This document shows positions 52,912-62,939 of a stretch of 64,000 nt of DNA, piece by piece. This stretch comes from Sedimentitalea sp039941015 (GTDB lineage: Bacteria > Pseudomonadota > Alphaproteobacteria > Rhodobacterales > Rhodobacteraceae): the NCBI RefSeq assembly GCF_039941015.1, contig NZ_JBDVFI010000086.1, one strand, 5' to 3'. The position numbers and the translations under genes are program-made. Every line of letters starts with the position of its first letter. The stretch's first letter is position 1. Under the pieces are notes generated by a model. The model saw only the letters and a list, made by a program, of their open reading frames with translations. It was not told the DNA's origin and made no database searches.

Positions 52912-53047
52912 TTGATTGCCTCTGTTGGCGCGGTGGCCCCTATATAGGGATGACCGGGCAGAGGGTCAAAACACAACGCGTAATAATCGTCGTCCCTGCC
53001 ACAACATCAGCGGAAAAACACGCATGACGCGGCGTTGCAAAACGCTG

Positions 53048-54193
53048 CTATCCTCGATCTGCCATGAAACGGGCAAGGCGCGTCAGGCCCTCTTCGATAT
53101 CCGCAGTCGCACGGGCATAGGAAAAACGCAATGTGCCGTGACCGCGCACGGGGTCAAAATCAAGTCCCGGAGTCACCGCCACGCCCGCCTTTTCAAGGAT
53201 TTCAGCGGCAAAGGCACGGCTGTCATCGGTCAGCTCGGACACATCGGCATAGACATAAAATGCACCGTCGGGTGGCGCGATGTTGGTAAAGCCAGCCTTT
53301 GGCAACCCGTCGAGCATCAACGCCCGGTTGGCCTTGTAGACTTCTAGGTTCGCAGTCAGTTCGGCATCACACTCCATCGCGGCCAACGCCGCCACCTGAC
53401 TCGCATGTGGCGCACAGATGAACATGTTCTGCGCGATCCGCTCCAGCACACGAACATGATCCTCGGGCACCACCATCCAGCCCACGCGCCAACCGGTCAT
53501 GCTGAAATATTTCGAGAAGGAATTGATGACATAGCATTCGTCGGTGAGTTCAAGCGCGCTGACCGCTTTCGCCTCGTACTCGATCCCATGATAAATTTCG
53601 TCGCTGATGAACGCCGCATCCTGTGCTGCCGCAGCGTTGATCAATCCGCCCATCGCATCACGATCCAGCATCGTGCCGCTCGGATTCGCGGGCGAGGCCA
53701 CCATCAACCCGGCAAGGTCCATCCCGGCAAAATCCGCCGGAACCGGTTGCAGACGATTCTGAGGTGCCGTCTGCAAATCGACCGGCACCAGATCCAACGC
53801 CCTTAATATCTGGCGATAGCTTGGATACCCTGGTGCGCCAATGCCGACCCTGTCGCCCGTGTCAAACAAAGCCGTAAACGCCAGCAAGAATCCGGCAGAA
53901 GATCCCGATGTCACCACCACCCGGCCCGGATCAAGATCGCTGTTGTACCATTCGCCATACAGCTGCGCGATCCGTCGCCGCAATGCCGGCAAGCCGAGCG
54001 CAACGGTATACCCCAATGGTTCGCTCTCAAGCGCCGTGGACAAGGCGCGCATTGCGGCTTTGGGTGCTCCGGTGCCCGGTTGCCCCACCTCCATGTGAAT
54101 GATCCGCCGTCCGGCTTCTTCGGCACGCCGCGCCGCGTCCATCACATCCATCACGATAAACGGATCGACCTGTGATCGGGTTGAATTTCGCAT
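53048..54193 (-). CDS. Class I/II pyridoxal-phosphate aminotransferase
   Basis: The 381-residue enzyme has the fold-type I pattern: VGQPGTGAPKAAMRAL, FISDEIYHG and the cofactor lysine in NSFSKYFSMTGWRVGW. It probably transfers an amino group from an amino acid to a keto acid; the substrate cannot be told. The start at 54193 was chosen because AGGGAG lies 6 bases upstream; the ATG at 54217 is possible. Divergent from the dsbA-like gene with about 220 bases between. Confidence 0.9.
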   Translation of the reverse strand: MRNSTRSQVDPFIVMDVMDAARRAEEAGRRIIHMEVGQPGTGAPKAAMRALSTALESEPLGYTVALGLPALRRRIAQLYGEWYNSDLDPGRVVVTSGSSAGFLLAFTALFDTGDRVGIGAPGYPSYRQILRALDLVPVDLQTAPQNRLQPVPADFAGMDLAGLMVASPANPSGTMLDRDAMGGLINAAAAQDAAFISDEIYHGIEYEAKAVSALELTDECYVINSFSKYFSMTGWRVGWMVVPEDHVRVLERIAQNMFICAPHASQVAALAAMECDAELTANLEVYKANRALMLDGLPKAGFTNIAPPDGAFYVYADVSELTDDSRAFAAEILEKAGVAVTPGLDFDPVRGHGTLRFSYARATADIEEGLTRLARFMADRG

Positions 54194-54413
54194 GCGTTTC
54201 TCCCTTGGTGCGGCCATGGGGTTTGACCGCTAATCGGGACCAACGTCAATGCCGCCCGTCGCATGCAGCAATCCGCGTGACATCAGGGCCGCCGCGCGTT
54301 CGAGCGCGGGCACGCTTGGCCACAAGGTTGTTACCAAAGGGGTCCGCACCTTGGCAGCGGGCAAAAGATGTGTTCATTGCGTCATGACAGCTTTCCAAAA
54401 GGAAGAACAAACG

Positions 54414-55163
54414 ATGATCCGCTTTGCCGCCCCTACCCTGACCGCGGTCGCCCTGCTCGCCGGATCGGCCAGCGCCGCCGACCTGACCGACCTGACCGAT
54501 CCCGAACGCGCGGCGTTCCGGGCCGAGGTCCGCGCCTATCTGATGGACAACCCAGAGATCATCATCGAGGCCGTCGATCTGTTGAAAGAACGCAATGCAC
54601 AGGATCAGGCACAGGCGGACGTCTCGCTGGTCAAGGACAATGCGGATGCCTTGTTTGACGACGGTTATTCCTGGGTTGGCGGCAATCCGGATGGCGACAT
54701 CACATTGGTCGAATTCATGGATTATCGTTGTGGCTATTGCCGTCGTGCGAAACCCGAAGTCGCCAAGCTGCTGGCCGCAGATGGAAACATCCGTCTGATC
54801 GTCAAGGAATTTCCGATTCTGGGCGAGGCATCGATGGCCTCATCCCGCTTTGCCATCGCCACGCGCAAAGTGGCCGGCGACGAAGCTTATGAACAGGTGC
54901 ACGATGCCCTGATGGAGCTGGATGGTGACGTAAACGACGTTGTTCTGGGTCGCCTTGCCGATGGTCTGGGTCTGGACAGCGCGCCGATCCTCGCCCGCAT
55001 GGGCGATGAGGATATTACCGCCGAAATCGCCGAAACACGCGCGCTGGCACAGCGTATGCAGATCAGCGGCACTCCAACCTTTGTGTTGCACGACGAATTG
55101 CTGCGCGGCTATCTGCCTGCCGATCAACTCGAAATCATCGTTTCCGAAAAGCGCGAGGGCTGA
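54414..55163 (+). CDS. Periplasmic DsbA-family thiol:disulfide oxidoreductase
   Basis: The 249-residue protein has a signal peptide ending SASA (about 1-22), a helical N-terminal part and a thioredoxin fold with CGYC active site near 108 and cis-proline in ISGTPTF. This layout resembles the DsbA-like/ScsC group. The start at 54414 was chosen because the signal peptide begins there. It is convergent with dsbB, which supplies oxidising power to such proteins. Confidence 0.9.
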   Translation: MIRFAAPTLTAVALLAGSASAADLTDLTDPERAAFRAEVRAYLMDNPEIIIEAVDLLKERNAQDQAQADVSLVKDNADALFDDGYSWVGGNPDGDITLVEFMDYRCGYCRRAKPEVAKLLAADGNIRLIVKEFPILGEASMASSRFAIATRKVAGDEAYEQVHDALMELDGDVNDVVLGRLADGLGLDSAPILARMGDEDITAEIAETRALAQRMQISGTPTFVLHDELLRGYLPADQLEIIVSEKREG

Positions 55164-55188
55164 ATACAGAGTTTCTGACGCCAATGAC

Positions 55189-55212
55189 CATCGCCCCGAA
55201 TGCGGGGCGATG
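55189..55212. terminator. Bidirectional terminator hairpin between dsbA-like and dsbB genes
   Basis: A perfect 10-bp stem CATCGCCCCG / CGGGGCGATG closes an AATG loop between the two convergent genes. No long T run is seen, but symmetry and position suit a shared terminator. Confidence 0.65.
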
Positions 55213-55262
55213 ATCGCCCGACACCCGACGACAATGGCGATCACGCCGTTGTTCTTGACGCT

Positions 55263-55724
55263 TCAGCGTGATTGACGCATCGCCGCGAGCCAGAGCAGCA
55301 TGAGGAACAATGAGGCGATCATGTTCCAGCTGGCCATAGACAACCCCAACATTTCCCACGCCACCTCGTCACAGCGCACGAGCGGTGCGGCCATGATCTG
55401 ATCCAGCAATTCCTGCGGAGTCAGCCCCCCGGTCGGCCCGGAGGTGCAGGTGGTCGGCCCTTCCCACCATCCGCGCTCGACACCTGTGTGGTAGGCACCA
55501 ATCGCGGCAGTGCTCAGCGCGGCAAGCGCCCCCAGAAAGGGCAGCAAACGCCCCGGCACGGCCAGCGCCGCGATACCGATCAGGATTGCTGCGGCATGGG
55601 GCCACCGCTGCCACAGGCACATGTCGCAGGGGGCCATGCCGCCGATATACTGAAATGCAAAGGCCCCGGCGAGCAGCGCAAATGATCCTGCGGTTGCGGC
55701 CAGTACGAAAACCCGCCGCGTCAT
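55263..55724 (-). CDS. dsbB: Disulfide bond formation protein B
   Basis: The 153-residue inner-membrane protein has four spans and the two DsbB cysteine pairs: PCDMC near 33-36, then Cys92 (TTCTSG) and the cysteine in LVRCDEVAW near 117. It reoxidises periplasmic DsbA using quinones. Its ATG overlaps the DedA-type gene stop (ATGA). Confidence 0.93.
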   Translation of the reverse strand: MTRRVFVLAATAGSFALLAGAFAFQYIGGMAPCDMCLWQRWPHAAAILIGIAALAVPGRLLPFLGALAALSTAAIGAYHTGVERGWWEGPTTCTSGPTGGLTPQELLDQIMAAPLVRCDEVAWEMLGLSMASWNMIASLFLMLLWLAAMRQSR

Positions 55725-56299
55725 AGGTATTTGACCACTGCAAAGCCACCGACCAGCAGCAGAATGAATAGTGTAAACACCAGCCCGAGCCTCAGTTCGA
55801 TGAACTCACGCACAGGCGCACCAAAGGCGCGAAGCAACCCGGCCACGACAAAGAACCGCAGCGCACGGGCCAGGATGGATGTTGCCACAAAGGTTGCGAG
55901 CGGCATCCCTGTCCACCCCGACATGATCGTGATGACCTTGTAGGGAAATGGCGTGACACCGGCCGTAAGCACCGCCCAGAACCCGAAATCGTTGAATCGC
56001 GTGTTAAACTCGGCCATCGCGTCAGCCTTGCCCATCGCGGCCAGAATCGGTTGCCCAATGCTCTCATAGGCAAGCGCCCCGATGGCATAGCCCAGAAGCC
56101 CGCCAAGAACCGAAGCGACAAGCGCGACTCCGGCAATCACCCACGCCCGCTGCGGCCGTGCCAGAATCATCGGGATCATCAGGAGATCAGGCGGAATCGG
56201 AAAAACCGAACTTTCCAGAAAGGCTATAACAGCCAGCCACCACAGCGCATGGGGGTGGTCGGCAAGCTGGATCGTGCGATCATAGGTCTTTCTGAGCAT
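55721..56299 (-). CDS. YqaA/DedA-family membrane protein
   Basis: The 192-residue protein has four or five hydrophobic spans and the YqaA/SNARE-associated pattern (FLESSVFPIPPDLLMIPMIL, FPYKVITIMSGWTGMPL). DedA-family proteins flip membrane lipids such as undecaprenyl phosphate. The start at 56299 fits the family; an upstream start is possible. It is cotranscribed with dsbB. Confidence 0.85.
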   Translation of the reverse strand: MLRKTYDRTIQLADHPHALWWLAVIAFLESSVFPIPPDLLMIPMILARPQRAWVIAGVALVASVLGGLLGYAIGALAYESIGQPILAAMGKADAMAEFNTRFNDFGFWAVLTAGVTPFPYKVITIMSGWTGMPLATFVATSILARALRFFVVAGLLRAFGAPVREFIELRLGLVFTLFILLLVGGFAVVKYL

Positions 56300-56543
56300 C
56301 GGGTCAGCACCTCTGGTCAAAGGGTTTGCTTCGAAAACCACGCGGCGCAGACCGGGTCAACCGCGTCGTCACACTTTTTCCGGCAATGGCCTGGTTCAGG
56401 CCGTGTTGCGACCCCTATTTGCTCGGGCGCCCCTACGGACCATCTGTGAAAATCATCCAAATTCTGAAAAAGTGAAAGCCATCGCTTTGAGGCGCAGGTT
56501 GTGTCTGGACGACCGCGATTCTCCGCGATATACGCAGCTTCGT

Positions 56544-56629
56544 GCCCGAGTGGTGGAATGGTAGACACGACGGATTCAAAATCCGTTGCCTTAACGGGCG
56601 TGCCGGTTCAAGTCCGGCCTCGGGTACCA
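56544..56629 (+). tRNA. tRNA-Leu (anticodon CAA)
   Basis: The 86-base sequence folds as a class II tRNA: a 7-bp acceptor stem (GCCCGAG with CTCGGGT), anticodon loop TTCAAAA giving CAA for UUG codons, a variable arm (TTGCC...GGGCG), GTTCAAGTCC T-arm and an encoded CCA end. No integrase or duplicated end is seen. Confidence 0.95.
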
Positions 56630-56778
56630 TCCTTCTTCCTGTTATTGATTGAGAAAAGATGCTCTGTCATATTCAGCCCACCGTGTGATCGGAGGGGCCA
56701 ACCGACTGGGGCATCGCCCAATATGTATTTATAAACCAGAGCACACGACACTCAGACCTCATCGGAATCGGGACCCAT

Positions 56779-57414
56779 ATGAGCGAAGCTGTCCAGACCA
56801 CGGAACATCTGATCAATCGCATCCTCGCGTGTCGATCAGCGACCAAGCGGTGTCTTGTCGGAATCGCCGGTGCTCCGGGCAGCGGCAAATCAACCCTTGC
56901 CGCAGATCTGGCGGACGGATTGGCCGAGGCCGGAGCGCAGGTTCAGGTGATTCCGATGGACGGGTTTCATCTGGATAACACGATCCTGATTGAGCGAGAC
57001 CTACTCGATCGCAAGGGCGCGCCAGAAACCTTTGATTTCACGGGGTTTCACCGATTGGCGCGGGCTCTCGCAAATGACACGGATGTCTATTACCCAGTGT
57101 TTGATCGCAGCCGGGACATCGCAATTGCAGGCAAGGGGCATGTCGGCCCCGGATGCAGCATCGTGCTGATCGAGGGCAATTACCTGCTATTGGACGAACC
57201 CGGCTGGCGGGAACTGGCTCCTCTATGGGATCTGTCGATCCGCTTACAGGTCCCTCTGGCAACACTGCGCGCCCGGCTGATCAATCGCTGGCTGGCGCAT
57301 GGGCTGGATCATACCGCAGCCCAAGCACGCGCCGAAGAGAATGACATGGCAAACGCGACCCGCATACAAACCGCCGCCCTGCCCGCCGATCTTGAATTTA
57401 GCAGCGACGTCTGA
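56779..57414 (+). CDS. Small-molecule kinase of the uridine kinase/FrcK type
   Basis: The 211-residue protein has Walker A GAPGSGKS (32-39), PMDGFHLDN and LIEGNYLLL, the pattern of the uridine/pantothenate kinase superfamily. The group includes a fructose transport-associated kinase (FrcK), but no sugar transporter is adjacent. The substrate is uncertain. It lies after tRNA-Leu on the same strand. Confidence 0.85.
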   Translation: MSEAVQTTEHLINRILACRSATKRCLVGIAGAPGSGKSTLAADLADGLAEAGAQVQVIPMDGFHLDNTILIERDLLDRKGAPETFDFTGFHRLARALANDTDVYYPVFDRSRDIAIAGKGHVGPGCSIVLIEGNYLLLDEPGWRELAPLWDLSIRLQVPLATLRARLINRWLAHGLDHTAAQARAEENDMANATRIQTAALPADLEFSSDV

Positions 57415-57428
57415 GCAAACGCATTGCT

Positions 57429-58433
57429 TTAGCTTGGCGCGCTGGGGTTTTTTGCACGCCCATCCGGATGTAACGCGGTTCCTAGGATATGGTTGGATTT
57501 GTGGATGACGTGATGGGCCTGCCCGACGATCAACGGGTCGGGCGAACCAACAGCGTCATGGTCTTTGTCCGGGTACTCCAGCGAAGATAGGAAATGCCGC
57601 ATACAGTTCAACCGCGCACGCTTCTTGTCGTTTGACTTGATCACCGTCCAGGGCGCATCTGCGGTATCCGAATAGAAGAACATCGCTTCCTTGGCCTCGG
57701 TATAGTCGTCCCACTTGGACAGCGATGCCTTGTCGATCGGGCTCAGCTTCCAACGTTTGAGCGGATCGGTCTCGCGGCTATCAAACCGGCGCTTTTGCTC
57801 ATTTTGCGTGACCGAGAACCAATATTTGTAGAGTCGGATGCCCGAACGCACCAGCATCCGTTCAAGCTCGGGTGTCTGGCGCATGAACTCCAGGTACTCG
57901 GCCGGGTCGCAGAAATTCATTACCCGCTCTACGCCTGCGCGATTGTACCAGGACCGATCATAAAAGACCATTTCACCAACTGTGGGCAATTCCTGAACGT
58001 AGCGCTGGAAATACCACTGCCCCTTTTCCTCTGAGGTCGGCTTGTTCAGCGCCACCACGCGGGCCGAACGCGGGTTGAGATGCTCCATGAAACGCTTGAT
58101 CGTGCCGCCCTTTCCCGCTGCGTCGCGGCCTTCAAACAACAGCACAAATTTCTGGTCGGTTTCCTGTCCCCAAAGCTGTACCTTGAGCAGTTCGGCCTGC
58201 AGTTTGGCCTTGTCTGCCTCGTAGGTGCGCCGGCTCAGCTTGCGCGAATACGGATATCTGCCGCTTTCAAAGGCGCGCCGCACCTGTTCGTTTGTCGGCG
58301 GACTAGACTGCTGTTCAGCGACAGGCGGCGCTGTGGCGGGCGCTGCGGCCACTTTTGCAGGTTCGTCAGGTGTGACGGGTTGAGCGGCGTCGGTTGTGGA
58401 TTTGGTACTGGCGGCGGTCTTGGGCAAGGTCAT
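57429..58433 (-). CDS. ppk2: Polyphosphate kinase 2
   Basis: The 334-residue enzyme has the PPK2 motifs: Walker A FEGRDAAGKGGTIKR, VFYDRSWYNRAGVERVMNFC and the lid WKLSPIDKASLSKWDDYTEAKE. It moves phosphate between polyphosphate and nucleoside diphosphates. The start at 58433 was chosen because GGAG lies 6 bases upstream; 58439 is an alternative. The N-terminus is a Pro/Ala/Thr-rich tail of about 60 residues. Convergent with the kinase at 56779. Confidence 0.93.
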   Translation of the reverse strand: MTLPKTAASTKSTTDAAQPVTPDEPAKVAAAPATAPPVAEQQSSPPTNEQVRRAFESGRYPYSRKLSRRTYEADKAKLQAELLKVQLWGQETDQKFVLLFEGRDAAGKGGTIKRFMEHLNPRSARVVALNKPTSEEKGQWYFQRYVQELPTVGEMVFYDRSWYNRAGVERVMNFCDPAEYLEFMRQTPELERMLVRSGIRLYKYWFSVTQNEQKRRFDSRETDPLKRWKLSPIDKASLSKWDDYTEAKEAMFFYSDTADAPWTVIKSNDKKRARLNCMRHFLSSLEYPDKDHDAVGSPDPLIVGQAHHVIHKSNHILGTALHPDGRAKNPSAPS

Positions 58434-58594
58434 TCGCATCTCCGGCTGGTGTGGGGCTCGAACCACGCCTAACGCAGCTTTCACCTCTCTACCTTGATCC
58501 CTGTCAAGAAACTGTCACAGTCCGGGTTGCCGTTGTAGCTTGCCCACATAAGGCGGGCGATTTGCACCAGACAGCCAACAGGTGAGGCCAGACA

Positions 58595-59491
58595 ATGACC
58601 AACGCGTTTCGAACCGAAACCGTCACACTGCAGGGACATCCGTTTTTCCTGCGCCATTGGGGAGACCCGTCGCTGCCCCCTTTGCTGATGTTGCACGGCT
58701 TTCCCGAATACGGTGGTGCCTGGGCTGATCTTGCCCCGCTCTTGGCGCATCGGTTTCACTGTATCGCGCCGGACCAACGCGGTTATGGTCAGAGCTGGGC
58801 GCCAGAAGGCGTTGAGAACTATACCGCGTCTGCATTGGTTGCGGATATGGCGGAACTCATTGATCAAATCGGGGCTCCGGTGACGGTCATGGGGCATGAC
58901 TGGGGTGCGGCGGTTGCCTATGGGCTTGCCATGTTCAAACCTGATCTGGTCAGTCGTCTGATCATCGCCAATGGCGTCCATCCGGTGCCGTTTCAACGCG
59001 CGATGGCATCAGGCGGCGCGCAGTCTGAGGCCAGCCAGTACATCAATTTCCTGCGCCGGGACGACAGCCATGACCTGCTCGCGGCGAATGACTTTGCCAA
59101 GATGCGTGACTTGTTTCTGGCCAAGATGGATACCGGTTGGCTGACCGATGAGGCGCGCGCGGCCTATCTCGTTGAATGGTCGCGGCCCGGTCGGCTCAAG
59201 TCGATGATCCACTGGTATCGCGCCTCGCCCCTGCGGATCGCGGAACCGGGCAGTCCGCTGACCGACCTGCCGGTTCTGCCTGTTGAACGGCTTATGGTCC
59301 GCTGCCCGCATCTGCTCCTTTGGGGCGAACGTGACACCGCATTGCTGCCTGAATCAACGGCGGGCCTTGGCGAATTCGCCCCCGATCTCACCCGCGTCAC
59401 GCTGCCCGACCTTGATCACTGGCTGATCCATCAAGATCCGCAGACGATCGCAGACGCAGTGATCGCATGGCTGGGCAAAATTCAAAGCTAG
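58595..59491 (+). CDS. Alpha/beta hydrolase, epoxide-hydrolase-like
   Basis: The 298-residue enzyme has HGFPEYG (oxyanion loop), the nucleophile elbow GHDWGAAVAYG with Asp as nucleophile, and a C-terminal His in LDHWLIHQDP. Aspartate nucleophile and HGFPE loop suit epoxide hydrolases or haloalkane dehalogenases. The cap domain is helical. The substrate is unknown. Divergent from ppk2. Confidence 0.88.
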   Translation: MTNAFRTETVTLQGHPFFLRHWGDPSLPPLLMLHGFPEYGGAWADLAPLLAHRFHCIAPDQRGYGQSWAPEGVENYTASALVADMAELIDQIGAPVTVMGHDWGAAVAYGLAMFKPDLVSRLIIANGVHPVPFQRAMASGGAQSEASQYINFLRRDDSHDLLAANDFAKMRDLFLAKMDTGWLTDEARAAYLVEWSRPGRLKSMIHWYRASPLRIAEPGSPLTDLPVLPVERLMVRCPHLLLWGERDTALLPESTAGLGEFAPDLTRVTLPDLDHWLIHQDPQTIADAVIAWLGKIQS

Positions 59492-59927
59492 ATTACTGGG
59501 CAAGGCTGCGAGTTGGCGCAGTCATGCTTCGGTTTCTGAAGCCATCAATCGCTGCGCTTCAGTGTCGTGCAGGAAACAAGGAATGCGGCGTAAACCCAGT
59601 ACCTCGACTTGAATTGCCGCTTTGACCTTCGGGCAGATCAAACTGACGACACACCACTCCCGACCAGAATGGCATTTCCCGCTGCGCCGAGGCCAGGCGC
59701 GCCAAACAGTGCGCCTTAGCCCCGCTCGCCAAAAAGCACCGAGCGAACCATAGCCCCTAGGCTGTGATGGCGGCGCCGGCAGACATACTTTACCCGGATG
59801 CCACAATCGCCGCGGATTTCAGCGCCTCTTGCGCCAGTCTCGGAATGGATCGCCCGACATCCAAAAAAACCCTTGGCATTTAAACCGTTATCGCGCCAAT
59901 CTGCGCTCACAACAGTCGGGGGACTAT
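59492..59927. other. Gene-free stretch before the DadA-like gene
   Basis: No convincing gene lies here. A 94-codon minus-strand frame (59522-59806) is rich in Arg, Trp and Cys, has no recognisable domain and no good ribosome site, so it is likely chance. No insertion sequence ends or tRNA were seen. The region must hold the promoter of the DadA-TRAP operon, which I could not place. Confidence 0.5.
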
Positions 59928-61178
59928 GTGACAGGACAAGACACAGAGGTTCTGGTGATCGGCGCGGGCATCGTTGGGGTCGCAACGGCGCTCTGGCTTC
60001 AGCGGGCCGGATCAAAAGTGACGCTGATCGACCGGATCGGCCCTGCGGGCGGGACCTCGTATGGCAATGGCGGCATTCTCGCAGCTTGCGCCGTGGTGCC
60101 TGTGACCGTTCCGGGTCTGATGGCCAAGGCCCCCCGAATGTTGTTTGACCCTGACCAGCCCCTGTTTCTGAAATGGGGGTATCTCCCGCGCCTGCTGCCC
60201 TTTCTGCGCCGCTATCTTGCAAACAGCACCGATGCCCAGGTCGAACATGCGTCTCAGGCCCTGAGCGAACTGCTCAGCGATTGTGCGGATCAGCACCTCG
60301 CGCTCGCAAATGGCACGCCGGCTGCAGAATTTGTGAAACCCGGCAGCTATCTCTTTGGCTACCCTGACAAGGCAGCGTTTGAGGCCGACAACTATGCATG
60401 GAACATCCGCCGCAAACGCGGATACCGATATCACGAACTTTCGGCCGAGGACATCGCCGCCTACGACCCGGCGCTGGCGGGCTGCTTTGGCTATGGCGTG
60501 GAATGTCCCGAACATGGATTGATCACCGATCCCGGTGCCTATGTAACAGCCTTGGCCGATGAGTTCGTGTCCCGTGGCGGTACGTTGCTCACCGGAGAGG
60601 TGACCGGATTTGACCGCGAGAACGGCAAGGCCGTTGCCGCCCGGACTTCCGCCGGGCAAATCACGGCTGACAGTTTCGTCATGACCACCGGTGTGTGGAG
60701 CGGCCCGTTGGCGCGTGACCTTGGCATCAGCGTCCCATTGGAATCCGAACGCGGCTATCACGTGGAATTCGTAAACCCGTCGATCACCCTGAAATCACCA
60801 ATTATGGTGGCTGCGGGCAAGTTCGTGGCAGGGTCGATGAATGGACGGCTGCGTTGCGCCGGTGTCGTGGAATTTGGGGGACTAAAGGCCGGCCCTTCCT
60901 CGGCTCCATTTGACCTTTTGAAACGTCAGGTGGCGCGCTTGTTTCCGCATCTGACCTATGACGATACTCTGGAATGGATGGGCCATCGCCCGGCCACTGC
61001 GGATTCCATTCCCGTGATCGGACAGACCCCGGCAGCACCAAACGTCTATGTCGGCTATGGTCACCAGCATATCGGCCTCAGCGGTGGTCCCAAGACGGGT
61101 CGCTGGCTGGCGCAGATGATCACCGGGCAACCGGTCAATACCGACCTGTCGACCTTTTCACCGGACCGACGGGCGTAA
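59928..61178 (+). CDS. FAD-dependent D-amino acid dehydrogenase-like protein
   Basis: The 416-residue enzyme has an N-terminal FAD-binding motif VIGAGIVGVATALWL and a DAO-family C-terminus (YVGYGHQHIGLSGGPKTGRWL). It resembles DadA, which oxidises D-amino acids, and related opine or hydroxyproline oxidases. The start is GTG at 59928, with GGGGGA just upstream; the longer frame reads through poorly coding sequence. It heads an operon with a TRAP transporter that likely brings in its substrate. Confidence 0.87.
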   Translation: MTGQDTEVLVIGAGIVGVATALWLQRAGSKVTLIDRIGPAGGTSYGNGGILAACAVVPVTVPGLMAKAPRMLFDPDQPLFLKWGYLPRLLPFLRRYLANSTDAQVEHASQALSELLSDCADQHLALANGTPAAEFVKPGSYLFGYPDKAAFEADNYAWNIRRKRGYRYHELSAEDIAAYDPALAGCFGYGVECPEHGLITDPGAYVTALADEFVSRGGTLLTGEVTGFDRENGKAVAARTSAGQITADSFVMTTGVWSGPLARDLGISVPLESERGYHVEFVNPSITLKSPIMVAAGKFVAGSMNGRLRCAGVVEFGGLKAGPSSAPFDLLKRQVARLFPHLTYDDTLEWMGHRPATADSIPVIGQTPAAPNVYVGYGHQHIGLSGGPKTGRWLAQMITGQPVNTDLSTFSPDRRA

Positions 61179-61206
61179 TAATCCAACCAACCGAGAGGAT
61201 GTGACG

Positions 61207-62178
61207 ATGAAACTGACAAGACTGATGGGCATGACTGTTGCGACGCTTGCCTTGGGCGCTGCTGCACAGGCCGAAAGCTGGGATATGCCGATGGCCTATT
61301 CCGCGTCGAACTTTCATTCAGAGATGGGGCAGACCTTTGCCGAAAAAGTCGGCGAATATTCCGGCGGCGATCTAGTCATTACCGTGCATCCCGGTGGCTC
61401 GCTCTTTAAGGGCGGCGAGATCAAGCGCGCGATTCAGACCGGCCAAGTGCCAATAGGCGAGCGGCTGATGTCCTCTCATGCCAACGAAACGCCGCTCCTG
61501 GGCTGGGATAACGTTCCGTTTCTGGCCACATCCTATGCCGACAACGAAAAGCTTTGGCAGGCCGCCAAAGATCCTGTCAATGCCGCATTGGCCGAACAGA
61601 ATCTGGTGACGCTCTACAGTTGTCCTTGGCCGGGACAAGGTTTCTATTTCAACAAGGAAGTGACTTCCTCTGCCGACACGCAGAACGTCAAATTCCGCAG
61701 CTATAACACCGCGACGGCCACTTTTGCAGAGGCGCTCGGCATGATCCCGGTACAGGTCGAAGCCGCAGAGCTGAGCCAGGCGCTTGCAACCGGCGTTGCC
61801 GAAGCGTTCATTTCCTCGGGTTCAACCGGTTATGACCGCAAGGTCTGGGAACATCTCAGCCACTACTACAAGGTCAACGCCTGGTTGCCGCGCAACTACG
61901 TGATGGTGAACAAGCAGGCGTGGGATGCGCTGGACGCCGACACGCAGGCCGCGGTTCAGAAAGCTGCCGATGAAACCGGCGCCGCCTGTCTCGCAAAATC
62001 CGAAGAACTGGCGGACTGGTATTTCGAACAGTTGGAAGAGAACGGCATGACAGTCATCGATGCCGGACCCGAATTCCTTGCAGAGCTCGAGGCAATTGGC
62101 GCCACGATGCAGGATGACTGGCTCGCCGCTTCGGGCGAGGACGGTCAGGCGATCATCGACGCCTACAAGGCACAGTAA
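61207..62178 (+). CDS. TRAP transporter substrate-binding protein (DctP type)
   Basis: The 323-residue periplasmic protein has a signal peptide ending AQAE and the DctP fold: HPGGSLFKGGEIKRAIQTGQVPIGE, GQGFYFNKEV and the conserved Arg/Asn region FRSYNTATATFAEALG that holds the ligand carboxylate. The start at 61207 has AGAGGA 7 bases upstream. It belongs with the permeases that follow. Confidence 0.92.
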   Translation: MKLTRLMGMTVATLALGAAAQAESWDMPMAYSASNFHSEMGQTFAEKVGEYSGGDLVITVHPGGSLFKGGEIKRAIQTGQVPIGERLMSSHANETPLLGWDNVPFLATSYADNEKLWQAAKDPVNAALAEQNLVTLYSCPWPGQGFYFNKEVTSSADTQNVKFRSYNTATATFAEALGMIPVQVEAAELSQALATGVAEAFISSGSTGYDRKVWEHLSHYYKVNAWLPRNYVMVNKQAWDALDADTQAAVQKAADETGAACLAKSEELADWYFEQLEENGMTVIDAGPEFLAELEAIGATMQDDWLAASGEDGQAIIDAYKAQ

Positions 62179-62225
62179 CACGGCAATCAACGGCGCGCGC
62201 CGTTTCCATTATCGGAGAACACAGG

Positions 62226-62939
62226 ATGAGTGATTGGTCCATCTGGATGGGGCTGCCCCTATGGGTCTGGCTGTTTATTCTGCCTGTGGTTCTGGTCGTG
62301 CTCTGCGCGGTACGGCCCGAAGCGGCGCAGCGATTGCTCTCTCCGATTTGGCCCCTGCTCGATCGGCTTTATCAGCTTGCCGGCGCGATTTCAGCGGTTT
62401 TTCTGGTGATGATCCTGGTGATCATCGTCCTGCAAATGGCGGCCCGGTGGAGCAGCATCGCCTTTCCCGGCTCGACCGAGTTTGCAGGGTATGCGATGGC
62501 AGCGACGTCGTTTTTTGCGCTGGCTTACGCGCTCAATCGCGGTGCACATATTCGGGTGTCGATCTTTCTCAATCTGAACCCGTTTACCCACCGTTGGCTT
62601 GACCTGTTCGCCACTTTGATCGCCGCGATTACCGCCACCTATTTCGCGCGCTACGCGGTCAAAACCAATCTGTTCTCCAAGATCCTCAACGACCGCACTC
62701 AGGGGCAGGACATGGTACCAGAATGGCTGCTGTCGTTTTTTGCCATGTTTCGCACGGCACCAACCAACTGGGGAGAGCTCTGGGCCCAAACCGGCAGCGA
62801 ATGGGTGTTCACTCCTGTTTGGCTACCGCAATTGCCGATGTCCATCGGCACCATCCTGTTGGCCGTGGCGCTCTGGGACAACCTGACTCGCATGGCTGCC
62901 ACCGGCCAAAGCCGCATCAGATCGGAGGCCGTGGAATGA
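62226..62939 (+). CDS. TRAP transporter small permease (DctQ type)
   Basis: The 237-residue protein has four main hydrophobic spans plus an extra N-terminal one (LWVWLFILPVVLVVLCAV), and the DctQ pattern STEFAGYAMAATSFFALAYALNRGAHIRVSI. It is a little longer than usual. Its stop overlaps the large permease start (ATGA). Confidence 0.9.
   Translation: MSDWSIWMGLPLWVWLFILPVVLVVLCAVRPEAAQRLLSPIWPLLDRLYQLAGAISAVFLVMILVIIVLQMAARWSSIAFPGSTEFAGYAMAATSFFALAYALNRGAHIRVSIFLNLNPFTHRWLDLFATLIAAITATYFARYAVKTNLFSKILNDRTQGQDMVPEWLLSFFAMFRTAPTNWGELWAQTGSEWVFTPVWLPQLPMSIGTILLAVALWDNLTRMAATGQSRIRSEAVE

Noticed and set aside
56544..57414. tRNA-Leu as an integration site for a mobile element
   Set aside because: No integrase, duplicated tRNA end or change in gene content next to it.
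59522..59806. 94-codon minus-strand frame in the gap before the DadA-like gene
   Set aside because: No ribosome site, no family resemblance and an odd Arg/Trp/Cys-rich composition.
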